Shown in pieces: positions 51,031-59,943 of a stretch of 64,000 nt of DNA. The notes below the pieces were generated by a model. That model was not told the DNA's origin. It saw only the letters and a program-made list of their open reading frames with translations, and did not search any database. The first letter of the stretch is position 1. The number at the start of each line of letters is the position of its first letter. The stretch comes from Pseudosulfitobacter pseudonitzschiae (lineage in GTDB: Bacteria; Pseudomonadota; Alphaproteobacteria; Rhodobacterales; Rhodobacteraceae). Made by a program: the position numbers and the translations under genes. The stretch spans positions 1 through 64,000 of the forward strand of contig NZ_FQVP01000012.1 of NCBI RefSeq assembly GCF_900129395.1. Direction: 5' to 3'.

Positions 51031-51819
51031 TCAGTAGCCGCGAAACTGCGGTTTGCGCTTTTCATTGAAAGCCGCCAGACCTTCGCGCATATCCCACGAC
51101 CTCATGTGCGCGCGCAGATTCAGCATTTCTTCAGACAAGGCGGCAGCTTCGTCGACGTTCAGTGACCGGTTCGCGACCGCTTTCATGCGGCGCAGCACGG
51201 CAGGGCTTTTGTCGGCCAGCTTGTCGGTGAAGGCTTGGACGGCGTCGTGCAGTTCCGCATCCGGGACTACCTTGTTCACCAGTCCCCAGTCCATCATGTC
51301 CTGTGCGGATACGTTTTCGCCCGAGAACAGCAGGTATTTGGCGCGGTTCAGACCGATCCGCCGTGGCAAAATCGCTGCGCCCCCGGCCCCCGGAAACACG
51401 CCGAAATTGGAATGGGCATCGCCCAGTTTGGCGCTTTCAGCGGCAAAGACCAGATCGCAGGCCATCACCATTTCGAGCCCTCCTGCCATGGCAAGCCCGT
51501 TCACAGCGGCAATCACGGGTTTGGGGCCGTCGCGCATCAGGCCGAAGGTATGATCGACCAGATCGAGCAGGTCCGGCTGGCCGGGTTCATGATTGGAACC
51601 GGCGACTTCCTTGAGATCCGCACCGGCACAGAACGCCCGCCCCGATCCGGTCAGAACGATGGCGCGGACTGCGTCGTCGGACATCGCGTTCTCCAGGGCG
51701 GCGGTCATCTCATGCAACATCTGCATGGACATGGCGTTCATCTGGTCAGTCCGCTGGAGGGTGATCCATTCGGTTCTGGACATACGTTCGACGGATAGGG
51801 TCGGGGGTGCTTCAGTCAC
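51031..51819 (-). CDS. Enoyl-CoA hydratase/isomerase family protein (crotonase fold)
   Basis: A 262-residue crotonase-fold protein. FCAGADLKE is at 63-71; Glu116 in AMAGGLEM matches hydratase Glu144, but the Glu164 site is His136. The first gene of the 51819-48594 operon. It starts with GTG at 51819, with GAGG upstream; an ATG at 51830 is out of frame. It probably hydrates the enoyl-CoA made by the ACAD at 48594 and hands it, after oxidation, to the thiolase, although the one altered residue leaves the reaction uncertain. Confidence 0.87.
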   Translation of the reverse strand: MTEAPPTLSVERMSRTEWITLQRTDQMNAMSMQMLHEMTAALENAMSDDAVRAIVLTGSGRAFCAGADLKEVAGSNHEPGQPDLLDLVDHTFGLMRDGPKPVIAAVNGLAMAGGLEMVMACDLVFAAESAKLGDAHSNFGVFPGAGGAAILPRRIGLNRAKYLLFSGENVSAQDMMDWGLVNKVVPDAELHDAVQAFTDKLADKSPAVLRRMKAVANRSLNVDEAAALSEEMLNLRAHMRSWDMREGLAAFNEKRKPQFRGY

Positions 51820-51931
51820 GTTAACCTCATGAATAAAAACAGTATTTTAGGTTTTCGGCTTGCTTTTCTTGCTGAAATACGCTGCTATGAGGCGGACCCG
51901 CTCGCGCGGAAAACGACAGATGGAGCCTGAT

Positions 51932-53035
51932 ATGAGCACTGCACCCCTGGCCGGCATGAAAATTCTCAGCCTCGCCGAACAATTCCCCGGTCCTTATGCA
52001 ACAATGCTGCTCGCGGACATGGGCGCCGAGGTCATCATGGTCGAAAGGCCGGGTATCGGCGATCCGGCCCGGCAGTTTCCACCCCTGTTCCGGGCGCTGA
52101 ACCGGGGCAAGCGCAGCGTTGCGCTCGACCTGAAATCGACCGAAGGAATGGCACAGTTTCACGATCTGGCTAAAGGTGCCGATGTCATCGTCGAGGGGTT
52201 CCGACCCGGCAAACTGGCGGCGCTCGGCGCCGGTTTCGAAGACATGCGCGCGATCAATCCGCGCCTCGTTTACGTGTCGATCTCGGGATACGGGCAGGAT
52301 GGTCCCTATCGAGACCGGGCGGGCCACGATCTGAGCTACGAAGGTGTCGGTGGGCTGCTGGCCGATCAGGCGGATGCCGGACAGCCCGGACCGCTGCCGA
52401 CCATTCCACTTGCGGATGTCGGCGCGGCGCTGTTCGCGGCCATTGCGATTCTGTCGGCGGTCGTTTCCAGCGAGCGCACGGGGCAGGGGAGGTACGTGGA
52501 CGTCTCGATGTCGGACGCAGTGGTCTCCATGCTCACCGCCTTCCTCGTTCCAGCCGCGAATGGCACGCCGTTGGGCGAATTCATCTCCGAACCGGCCTAT
52601 GGCGTTTTCACCTGCAAGGATGGCAAGCTGATGACGCTGTCCATCGCGCATGAGGACTGGTTCTGGAAGCCGTTCTGCGATGTGATCGGCAAGCCGGACC
52701 TGGCCGGATTGAAAGGCCGTGACCGCGTCGCCCGCAAGGACGCACTGCGCGAAGAGATCGCGGCGGTGCTGGTCAGCAAAACGCGTGCCGATTGGGGAGT
52801 TCTGTTTGACACCGCGGGCGTGCCTTGGGGGCCGCTCAATTCGTTGGTCGAAACGCTGGACGACCCGCATGTACGTGCACGGCAATTGCTGCGCACCGTC
52901 GCGCATGACAGCGGCAAAACCGAGACTTTCCTGGTTCAGCCCTTGAAATTCAATGACTTTGTATCCGGAATTTCGGGCCTTCCGCCCGAGCTTGGCGCTG
53001 ACAATGACAGCGTGTTCGCGGGCGGATCCGACTAA
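51932..53035 (+). CDS. CaiB/BaiF family CoA-transferase
   Basis: A 367-residue family III CoA-transferase with GAEVIMVERP, the GYGQDGPY loop and catalytic Asp133 (GHDLSYEG). It is divergent from the crotonase-thiolase-ACAD operon across a 112-bp spacer, so it may be the activator of that pathway. Start: the GGAG within ATGGAGCCTGAT lies at the right distance from the ATG at 51932; ATGs at 51887 and 51920 are possible but less well placed. Confidence 0.9.
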   Translation: MSTAPLAGMKILSLAEQFPGPYATMLLADMGAEVIMVERPGIGDPARQFPPLFRALNRGKRSVALDLKSTEGMAQFHDLAKGADVIVEGFRPGKLAALGAGFEDMRAINPRLVYVSISGYGQDGPYRDRAGHDLSYEGVGGLLADQADAGQPGPLPTIPLADVGAALFAAIAILSAVVSSERTGQGRYVDVSMSDAVVSMLTAFLVPAANGTPLGEFISEPAYGVFTCKDGKLMTLSIAHEDWFWKPFCDVIGKPDLAGLKGRDRVARKDALREEIAAVLVSKTRADWGVLFDTAGVPWGPLNSLVETLDDPHVRARQLLRTVAHDSGKTETFLVQPLKFNDFVSGISGLPPELGADNDSVFAGGSD

Positions 53036-53057
53036 AGTCGCCCGCCCACATTCGGCC

Positions 53058-53846
53058 CTAGCAGGCAAAGGAATACCCCCCATTCACCGGATAGGTCTGT
53101 CCGGTGATCCAACTCGCCGCGTCCGAGCACAGAAACAGGATCATGCCGGCAGGGTCTTCCGGCTCTCCCAACCGGCGGATCACATATTGCGACAGGGCCC
53201 GCTTCTCGGTCTCTGCGTCGGGGATCAGATCGGCGACCGCCGGCGTGCGTGTTCCGCCGAGGGCGACGCAATTCGCGGTGATCCCGAACCGGCCACCGGC
53301 CTTTGCAATGGCCCGCATAAAGCCCGCGGCTCCCGCCTTGGCACCGGAGTATACCGCCAGATGCGGCTCTCCGACGCGGCCCGCGTCAGAGATGACGGTC
53401 ACGATCCGCCCATAGCCGCCTTTGACCATCAACGGCATCGCGTGGCGGGTACAGTTCAGCACCCCGTCGTAATTCGTGGCCATCCAACGACGCCATTCGG
53501 TTGGGTCAGATTCCCAGAACGGCACAAGATCGTCAAGCCGGGACGTCGGCCCGGCGTTGCCCGCATTGTTGACCAGGATATCAACGCCGCCAAAGGTTCC
53601 CTGCGCTTCGGCAAAGGCTGCGCCAACGGCCTCGAAATCGGATACGTCAAATGCCAACGGAAGCGCCTTGACGCCTGCGGCTTCCACCTCCGCAGCAACG
53701 CTTTCTGCGCGCTCGGCGTGGAAATCATTGACCACAACGGCGCCAGCTCCGTGCTGCGCCAGATACAGCGCGACCTGACGGCCCACCCCCTGTCCGGCAC
53801 CGGTTACAAATGCGGTACGGCCCTTGATGTCGAGCAGTTCACTCAT
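53058..53846 (-). CDS. Short-chain dehydrogenase/reductase
   Basis: A 262-residue classical SDR with TGAGQGVG at 15-22, NNAG at 93-96, Ser153 and the Tyr166/Lys170 pair. It would oxidise a secondary alcohol or reduce a ketone with NAD(P), possibly a 3-hydroxyacyl-CoA. The start at 53846 has AAAGGGA upstream; the frame is open further left inside livF. It is 13 bases after livF and is the last gene of the ABC operon, which points to a substrate shared with the imported compound. Confidence 0.88.
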   Translation of the reverse strand: MSELLDIKGRTAFVTGAGQGVGRQVALYLAQHGAGAVVVNDFHAERAESVAAEVEAAGVKALPLAFDVSDFEAVGAAFAEAQGTFGGVDILVNNAGNAGPTSRLDDLVPFWESDPTEWRRWMATNYDGVLNCTRHAMPLMVKGGYGRIVTVISDAGRVGEPHLAVYSGAKAGAAGFMRAIAKAGGRFGITANCVALGGTRTPAVADLIPDAETEKRALSQYVIRRLGEPEDPAGMILFLCSDAASWITGQTYPVNGGYSFAC

Positions 53847-53859
53847 AGTCTGTCCCTTT

Positions 53860-54651
53860 CTATCCAAGCCATCTCTTGCGACGCCGATAGTGTTTGATGT
53901 CGCGATAGCTTTTGCGTTCGCCCGACGCGGTGACACCGAGATAGAATTCCTTGATGTCCTCGTTGTCCGCGAGTTTGTCGGCGGGGCCATCCATCACGAT
54001 ACGCCCGTTTTCCATCACATAGGCATAGTCCGCGATCGACAGCGCCGCGGCGCTGTTCTGCTCGACCAGGAAAAAGGTCGTCCCTTCGGATTTGAGTTGC
54101 CTAAGCACCGCGTAGACATCCCGGATCATCATCGGGGCGAGCCCGAGCGATGGCTCGTCAATGGCGATGATCTTGGGTTTCGCCATCATGGCGCGACCGA
54201 TCAGCAGCAGCTGTTGCTCGCCACCGGACATGAATCCGGCGGTTCGGCTGCGTAGCTCGGTCAGGCGAGGTATCAAAGTATAGACATGATCCAGCCGGTT
54301 TTTCAGCTCAGCGGAGTTGGGCACCATATGCCCGCCTACGATAAGGTTCTGCTCGGACGTGAGGTGGCGCAGCACGCGCCGCCCTTCCATCACATGGATG
54401 AGACCGGTCTTGACCACGTTTGACGCTTCCATGTTCTGGATCGGCGTGCCGTTCAGCGTGATGGAGCCCGCCGAAACAGTTCCGTCCTCCGACTTCAACG
54501 TGCCTGAAATAGCTTTCAGCGTCGTGCTTTTCCCCGCCCCGTTGCCGCCGAGCAGCGCAACACACTGACCTTCGCGCACATTCATCGAAACGCCCTTGAG
54601 CGCCAGGATGACATCGGAATAGGTCACTTCTACGTTGTTGAGTTCCAGCAT
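53860..54651 (-). CDS. livF: Branched-chain/aromatic-acid type ABC transporter ATPase (LivF)
   Basis: A 263-residue ABC ATPase with Walker A GGNGAGKST at 35-43, the signature MSGGEQQLLLIGRA and Walker B IIAIDEP. The LivF-type C-terminus (MENGRIVMDGPADKLADNEDIKEFYLG) is followed by an extra Arg/Lys-rich tail. It powers uptake together with LivG at 59944. A 60-bp gap with a large palindrome separates it from the binding-protein gene. Confidence 0.93.
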   Translation of the reverse strand: MLELNNVEVTYSDVILALKGVSMNVREGQCVALLGGNGAGKSTTLKAISGTLKSEDGTVSAGSITLNGTPIQNMEASNVVKTGLIHVMEGRRVLRHLTSEQNLIVGGHMVPNSAELKNRLDHVYTLIPRLTELRSRTAGFMSGGEQQLLLIGRAMMAKPKIIAIDEPSLGLAPMMIRDVYAVLRQLKSEGTTFFLVEQNSAAALSIADYAYVMENGRIVMDGPADKLADNEDIKEFYLGVTASGERKSYRDIKHYRRRKRWLG

Positions 54652-54680
54652 GGTATTGTGCCCGGGGTTAGGGTTCAGAA

Positions 54681-54704
54681 CGGGCGCCGCGATCGCGGCG
54701 CCCG
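54681..54704 (-). terminator. Perfect 24-bp palindrome between binding-protein gene and livF
   Basis: CGGGCGCCGCGA at 54681-54692 is followed by its exact complement TCGCGGCGCCCG at 54693-54704. As RNA this forms a very stable hairpin just after the binding-protein stop at 54712, with no T-tract. It likely stabilises the upstream message or reduces readthrough into livF. Confidence 0.6.
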
Positions 54705-54711
54705 GTTGTGT

Positions 54712-55950
54712 TCACCACTTCTTGACGTCGGGAACATCCACGCCCGTTGCTTCGATGGTGATCTTGCCGTCCTTGACGGTGCCAACATTCACTTGAAGAC
54801 CTTTCAGAGGAAATGGCGCATCGGGGGTGAAGGTCAGCGTCGGCAGGAACCCTTGGGTTTCCTCCGCTGTGATCGGCTGGGCAAAGAGCGCCTCGCGTAC
54901 TTTCTCGCCGGTCAGACCTTCGGCCCCGTTCTCCTCGATCGCGTGGCCGATTACGGCCACGGTATAAAGCCCTTGGGAAATACCCATCGCCGTGACAACG
55001 TTCCAAGGTGCTTCCAGGCCATAATCCGCAGCCAGCGTTTCATAGAATTGCCGCGCGGGTGTGTCTTCATCCGCAGCAACTGCCATGCCGTAGGCCTCGT
55101 AATCGCCTTCGAGCTGATCAAGTCCGCCAAGCGCGCCGCCCGAGGCAGGGAGCCCGTTATGCGAGCTCATCATGATCGGGATGTCGGCACCGTTGGCCTG
55201 CAATCCACGTTTCGCCGCAACCACGATAGAGGTGTTCGTCTGGACGATCAGCGCCTCGGCACCTGCCCGCGCGACGCGGCGCATCTGGGCCGTCAGATCC
55301 GTTGGTTGCACCTCGGTATAGATGATCTCGACCAGATCGAGCTCTTCGGGATGTTCTTCTGCGTAGAGTTCCAGGCCCTTTGCCATGTCGACGTAGGCGG
55401 GCGAGGCTTCGGACGCCAGGATTGCGACCTTGAGGGGTTCGTCACCGCCGCGCTGTTCACGCATCCAGCTCAGGAAGCCAGCGCTCTCGTGCGAATAGGT
55501 CGGACGCGGATTGAAAATCCACGCGTCGGATTGCCAGGCATAGCCGTAGGCGGCTGTCGCCATGAACATCGGGATCTTGTCTTCCGGCAGGCGCTCGGAA
55601 AGGGCGGCAACATCCGGTCCGCCAAGGCCGACGACCGCAATCGGGTCCAGTTCCGATTTGATTCCCGGCCAAAGGCTCGCCACCTGGGCGGCGTCATAAC
55701 GGGTTTCGTAGTTCTTATAGTTCAGCTTCACACCAAGTTTCTGACCGCTGGTGGCGTTCCACCAGTCGAAAACCGCTTCGCGGCTCGAAGCCAGTGTCGG
55801 CATGATATCGGCATAGGGGCCGGAGAAGTCCGATAGGAGGGCAAGGTTATACGTCGTTTCGGCCTGTGCCTTCAGCGGTATGGTCGCCGCGAGGGCCATG
55901 GCACCTGCGGCCAGCATGCCGCGAAGCCCGTGTCGTGTCTTGTAGGTCAT
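54712..55950 (-). CDS. Liv-type ABC transporter substrate-binding protein
   Basis: A 412-residue periplasmic binding protein (Peripla_BP_6) with a signal peptide: Lys/Arg near the start, hydrophobic MLAAGAMALAATIPL, cleavage near AQA-ET. The body opens with YNLALLSDFSGPYAD, a variant of the usual LSD.TG.YA signature. The size and sequence suggest an aromatic or other carboxylic acid ligand rather than leucine, in view of the acyl-CoA synthetase in the same operon. A GGGAGGAA Shine-Dalgarno precedes the ATG at 55950; the frame remains open far upstream but only as a shadow of the permease gene. Confidence 0.92.
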   Translation of the reverse strand: MTYKTRHGLRGMLAAGAMALAATIPLKAQAETTYNLALLSDFSGPYADIMPTLASSREAVFDWWNATSGQKLGVKLNYKNYETRYDAAQVASLWPGIKSELDPIAVVGLGGPDVAALSERLPEDKIPMFMATAAYGYAWQSDAWIFNPRPTYSHESAGFLSWMREQRGGDEPLKVAILASEASPAYVDMAKGLELYAEEHPEELDLVEIIYTEVQPTDLTAQMRRVARAGAEALIVQTNTSIVVAAKRGLQANGADIPIMMSSHNGLPASGGALGGLDQLEGDYEAYGMAVAADEDTPARQFYETLAADYGLEAPWNVVTAMGISQGLYTVAVIGHAIEENGAEGLTGEKVREALFAQPITAEETQGFLPTLTFTPDAPFPLKGLQVNVGTVKDGKITIEATGVDVPDVKKW

Positions 55951-55985
55951 TGTTATTCCTCCCAGGTTGAAAGCCGTTCTATCGG

Positions 55986-57038
55986 TCAGTAGGGGAACGG
56001 CCAGATACGGTAAGACGATTTCATAATATTCCAGCGGTGCATCAGCCCCTTGGGTTCCAGGATCATGAACAATGCGATCACGCCGCCCAGAATGACGTTC
56101 ATGCCCGCGAACACGATGTCGCCGCCCAGAAAAGATACCGAATCGGCGATATTCGGGCCGACGGTCGCGATGATTTCCTGGATGATGCGGATGACGAACA
56201 CCCCGACCAATGCGCCCACAATGGATCCCATGCCGCCGACGATGATCATCGCCACGAAAAAGATTGAATGGAAGAGGGTGAATTGATCGACACCCACAAA
56301 GCGTATCATATAGGCCCAGAGTGCCCCGCCGACCCCGGCATAGAACGCTCCGATGAGAAAGGCATTCGCCTTGGTGGCCGCGACATTGATCCCCATGATC
56401 CCGGCCGCCACATCGTCGTCCCTGACCGCCACGAAGGCACGTCCGAAGCGCGAGCGCACAATACCGAACGCACCTGCGATCATAATCGCAGTGACCGCGA
56501 AATTCATGTAGAATTGCGCGGTTTCGCCGACGAAACGCAGCCCGAATAGCTCTGCGGGAGGCACGGTAATGCCGTTCGATCCGCCCATCCAGTTCGAGGG
56601 CAGGTTCAGGACGGCAAAGTGAAAGATGAACTGCGCCGCAATGGTGGTGAGGGCAAGGTAGAACCCCTTGATCCGTGCCGCGGTCAGCCCGAAGAGAAAA
56701 CCGAACAGCGCAGCAGATAACCCGGCCAGCGGGATCGTCAGAAGGAATGTGAGACCCGTTTTCGATGCCAGAATCGCGGCGGTATAGGCCCCGACACCCA
56801 TGAACGCGGCCTGGCCAAGGTTGATTTGCCCCGCATATCCGGTGCAGATCTGAAGCCCGACGGCGATGACCGCGCTGATCATCATCATGTTCAGAATTGC
56901 GACGATGCGTCCGCTCACGAGGTAGGGCGCTGCCAGCATGAGACCGACGAAAAGCGCGAGAGCAGCCATTTGCCAGCGCGTACGGACAACACGCCTGTCG
57001 GTGCGATAGCTGGTGGGGAAAATGCCGGAAGGATCCAT
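55986..57038 (-). CDS. livM: Liv-type ABC transporter permease (LivM)
   Basis: A 350-residue membrane protein with about ten hydrophobic segments. The order matches LivM: N-terminal helix, GYAGQINLGQAAFMGVGAYTAAIL, the cytoplasmic RFGRAFVAVRDDDVAAGIMGI loop that contacts the ATPase, and MIIVGGMGSIVGALVGVFVI near the end. It starts 3 bases after livH. With LivH it forms the channel of the importer. Confidence 0.93.
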   Translation of the reverse strand: MDPSGIFPTSYRTDRRVVRTRWQMAALALFVGLMLAAPYLVSGRIVAILNMMMISAVIAVGLQICTGYAGQINLGQAAFMGVGAYTAAILASKTGLTFLLTIPLAGLSAALFGFLFGLTAARIKGFYLALTTIAAQFIFHFAVLNLPSNWMGGSNGITVPPAELFGLRFVGETAQFYMNFAVTAIMIAGAFGIVRSRFGRAFVAVRDDDVAAGIMGINVAATKANAFLIGAFYAGVGGALWAYMIRFVGVDQFTLFHSIFFVAMIIVGGMGSIVGALVGVFVIRIIQEIIATVGPNIADSVSFLGGDIVFAGMNVILGGVIALFMILEPKGLMHRWNIMKSSYRIWPFPY

Positions 57039-57041
57039 GAC

Positions 57042-57926
57042 TTACACCCTCTCGATCGTGCGCCAGCCGAACAGCCCCGTGGGCCGTACCAGCAAGATGG
57101 CGAGCATGATTATATAGGGCACGACACTGCCCAGCGAACCGCCGATCATCGGATCGAGGTAGTTTGTGGTCAGACTCTGCGCCACACCGATGATCACCCC
57201 GGCAAGGATCAGACCGCCGATGGATTCGAGCCCGGCAAACAGCGCAACGGGGAGCGCCGCGAACCCGATATCGGACGCGAGGAAGGTCAGCGACTTGCCG
57301 CTGAGAAAGATCATCGCACCGATCGTGGACAGGATTGATCCCAAGATCCACGCGAAGGCAATCGATCCCTTCACGGAGATCCCCATCGAGGAGGCGACGA
57401 CATGATCCTCCGCCACGGCGGTCATCCGCAGGCCAGACCGGGTCCGGTTAAAGAACCACGACAGGCCAACAGCCGCGACGACGGTGATGATCCCGCCGAT
57501 CAAAAGGTTCATCGGGATCAACATATCTCCGAGAAAAAGCGGCTTTAACGGAAAGATGATCGGGAAGGGCCGGACAGCGGGGCCGAACAGCAGCAGCACG
57601 AGCCCGCGCAACAAGATCAGCAGGCCGACGGTGACCATGACCATCGAAAACACGGATTCACCGATCAGCTTTGTCAGGAAGATCCGTTCGATCGCATATC
57701 CGACCAGACCCGCCAGAACCAACGATAGAGGTATCGACAACCACAGGCTTAGCCCGACCTGCATTGTCGTGAACCAAACGATGAAACCACCGATGATCAC
57801 AAGTTCGCCCTGCGCGAAGTTGAACACCTTGCTGGCGCGGTAGATCACGACAAATCCCATGGCGACCAATGCGTACAACAGGCCGATCAAAGCCCCGGTT
57901 ATAATGTCATTGATGAAATAGACCAT
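57042..57926 (-). CDS. livH: Liv-type ABC transporter permease (LivH)
   Basis: A 294-residue membrane protein of the LivH kind: GLLYALVAMGFVVIYRASKVFNFAQGEL near the N-terminus, the TRSGLRMTAVAEDHVVASSMGI loop for ATPase contact, and FAGLESIGGLILAGVIIGV. It sits between the acyl-CoA synthetase and livM. Confidence 0.93.
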   Translation of the reverse strand: MVYFINDIITGALIGLLYALVAMGFVVIYRASKVFNFAQGELVIIGGFIVWFTTMQVGLSLWLSIPLSLVLAGLVGYAIERIFLTKLIGESVFSMVMVTVGLLILLRGLVLLLFGPAVRPFPIIFPLKPLFLGDMLIPMNLLIGGIITVVAAVGLSWFFNRTRSGLRMTAVAEDHVVASSMGISVKGSIAFAWILGSILSTIGAMIFLSGKSLTFLASDIGFAALPVALFAGLESIGGLILAGVIIGVAQSLTTNYLDPMIGGSLGSVVPYIIMLAILLVRPTGLFGWRTIERV

Positions 57927-57941
57927 TCTTGTCGACCTCCC

Positions 57942-59939
57942 TTAGGTTTGCGACTGCCGACCGGCAGCCTTTGATGCATTTTCCACATCCGATACCCGAA
58001 CCGTGGCCTTCAGCACGCCTTGCCGACCGTCCTGATAGGTCACGGCGATTTCAAGGTCGGTCTCCGCCTTGCCGTCATAGATCGCCTGAACAAGCTTCTC
58101 ATACCGCTCTTCGAGAAACGCCCGACGGAGTTTCCGGCTGCGGGTCAGCTCGCCTTCGTCCGGGTCGAGTTCCTTTGGGAAATTAGCGAACCGGGCAACG
58201 CGTGAACCTTCCGGAAGAAGGGTGTTGATCCGTGCCACTTCGCCTTTGATAAGATCCAGAATCTCCGGCTTCTGCGACAGGTCGGTATAGGTCGAAAAGC
58301 TGATCTTGTTCTCTTCTGCCCAACGCCCGAGAACTTCCATGTCGATATTTATCAGCGCGCTCACGAAATCTCGGGTCTCGTCGCCCAGGGTCATCAGATC
58401 CTTGATGAAAGGGCTGTAGCGCAACCGTGTCTCGATGAATTGCGGCGGATAACTGTGCCCGTTTGCCAGCCGGCGCATGTCCTTGACACGGTCAAAGAAC
58501 AACAGCTCGCCGTCGTTTGTCATCGACACGGCGTCGCCAGTTTCATACCAGCCGTCATCGGTCAGCGCCTCGGCTGACTTGTCAGGTTTGCCGTGATAGC
58601 CTCCGAAACCCGATCCGCCGCGAACCTGAAGCTCGCCCTCGGGGGAAACCCGGTATTCCAGCGGTTCGCCATAGGCGGTATTGCTCGGCATCCAGCTGCC
58701 GCTCGTCTCCAGCTGATAGCTGTCGCCCACATGCGCGGTCAGCAACCCGATTTCTGTCGCCCCGTAGACATTGCGCAGCTTCACGCCCATGGCGTGGAAC
58801 ATGCGAAAGACGTCCGGTGCCATCAGGGCACCACCGCTCAGCGCATTCCGGGCTTTGCCGAGACCGAGATTGTCGCGCAGGTGGTGCAGGACCAGCGCCT
58901 CGGCGAGAGGCAGTTGCAACCGCGCGGCAAGACTTGGGGTGCGCCCTTCCAACCGTTCGACGTGAACCGCGCGACCGACCTTCATGCCCCAATCGTACAT
59001 CGCGTTGCGGACCTTACCGGCCCCCAGCATCCGGGCCTGAACGATGGAGGCAAGGTTCTCCCACTGGCGCGGGCTGAACACGAGCGCGTCGACCGCCAGT
59101 TCGCGGATATTTGTCAGCACGTCCTCCGGGCCTTCGGGAAAGTTCACCACCATGGGCGCGATCAGTCCGATCGACAGGCCAAAGATCTGTTCCGTCACCC
59201 AGGCGGGAGAAATGTATGTCAGGTATTCCGTCCCCGGCGCGATGTCGATCGCACCCATCACCCGAGAGCAGTTATCGAACAGATAGCGATAACTGATGAC
59301 GACACCCTTCGGCTTGCCCGTCGTCCCAGACGTATAGGACAGTAGCGCGGTATCTTCTGCTTTTCCGCGCTTGACGTGCTCTTCAAAGCGGGTTGGGTCG
59401 CTGTCGTGGATCTGCCGCCCGGCGTCGCTTACGCTTTCGAAGGAATCCAGCAGCGGATGGTCGTAGCCCCACAGGCCCGACCCGTCCCAGTACACGATCG
59501 CAATGGCACCGTCATACTCATCCGCGACCTCGAGACATTTATCGACCTGTTCCTGATCTTGCGCCAGAAAAATACGGGTCTGCGAATCCTGAGCGAGATA
59601 GAGGATCTCCTCGGCGGTCTGGTCGGGATAGACAGACAGGACTTTCCCGCCCAGCGACTGTACCGCGTATTCCGCCCAGAAATGCTCGGGCTCATTTTCC
59701 CCGATCAACATGACGGAATCGCCGGCTTTCAGGCCTTTGCTCTCCAGCCCGAGCGCCAACGCACGGACCCTTTCCAGCACATTTGCCCACGTGAATTCGC
59801 GCCAGATACCCAGACGCTTGTGCCGTTCGGCAAGCCCGCCGGGCTCGGAAAGCGCGCGGGCCAGCAGGACCTGGGGCAGGGTTTCACTTTGCGTCACTGC
59901 CGGGTCGGAATAAACCATTGCTGTTCGTTGCTTGACCAT
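57942..59939 (-). CDS. Long-chain-type acyl-CoA synthetase (AMP-forming) inside the ABC operon
   Basis: A 665-residue ANL enzyme of the long-chain (COG1022) group. The nucleotide loop YTSGTTGKPK is at 202-211; YGATEIG, a YETGDAVSM segment and a FFDRVKDMRRLANGHSYPPQ-like hinge follow. It converts an acid, CoA and ATP to acyl-CoA and AMP. It lies between livG (5 bases upstream) and livH, so import and activation are made together, possibly as vectorial acylation. The size suggests a long or bulky acid; aromatic acids are also possible. Confidence 0.93.
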   Translation of the reverse strand: MVKQRTAMVYSDPAVTQSETLPQVLLARALSEPGGLAERHKRLGIWREFTWANVLERVRALALGLESKGLKAGDSVMLIGENEPEHFWAEYAVQSLGGKVLSVYPDQTAEEILYLAQDSQTRIFLAQDQEQVDKCLEVADEYDGAIAIVYWDGSGLWGYDHPLLDSFESVSDAGRQIHDSDPTRFEEHVKRGKAEDTALLSYTSGTTGKPKGVVISYRYLFDNCSRVMGAIDIAPGTEYLTYISPAWVTEQIFGLSIGLIAPMVVNFPEGPEDVLTNIRELAVDALVFSPRQWENLASIVQARMLGAGKVRNAMYDWGMKVGRAVHVERLEGRTPSLAARLQLPLAEALVLHHLRDNLGLGKARNALSGGALMAPDVFRMFHAMGVKLRNVYGATEIGLLTAHVGDSYQLETSGSWMPSNTAYGEPLEYRVSPEGELQVRGGSGFGGYHGKPDKSAEALTDDGWYETGDAVSMTNDGELLFFDRVKDMRRLANGHSYPPQFIETRLRYSPFIKDLMTLGDETRDFVSALINIDMEVLGRWAEENKISFSTYTDLSQKPEILDLIKGEVARINTLLPEGSRVARFANFPKELDPDEGELTRSRKLRRAFLEERYEKLVQAIYDGKAETDLEIAVTYQDGRQGVLKATVRVSDVENASKAAGRQSQT

Positions 59940-59943
59940 TCCG

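Noticed and set aside
55951-57351. Apparent fusion of the ABC binding protein with an upstream 460-residue region
   Set aside because: The frame is simply open through the livM gene in another phase. A signal peptide and a GGGAGGAA Shine-Dalgarno fix the real start at 55950.
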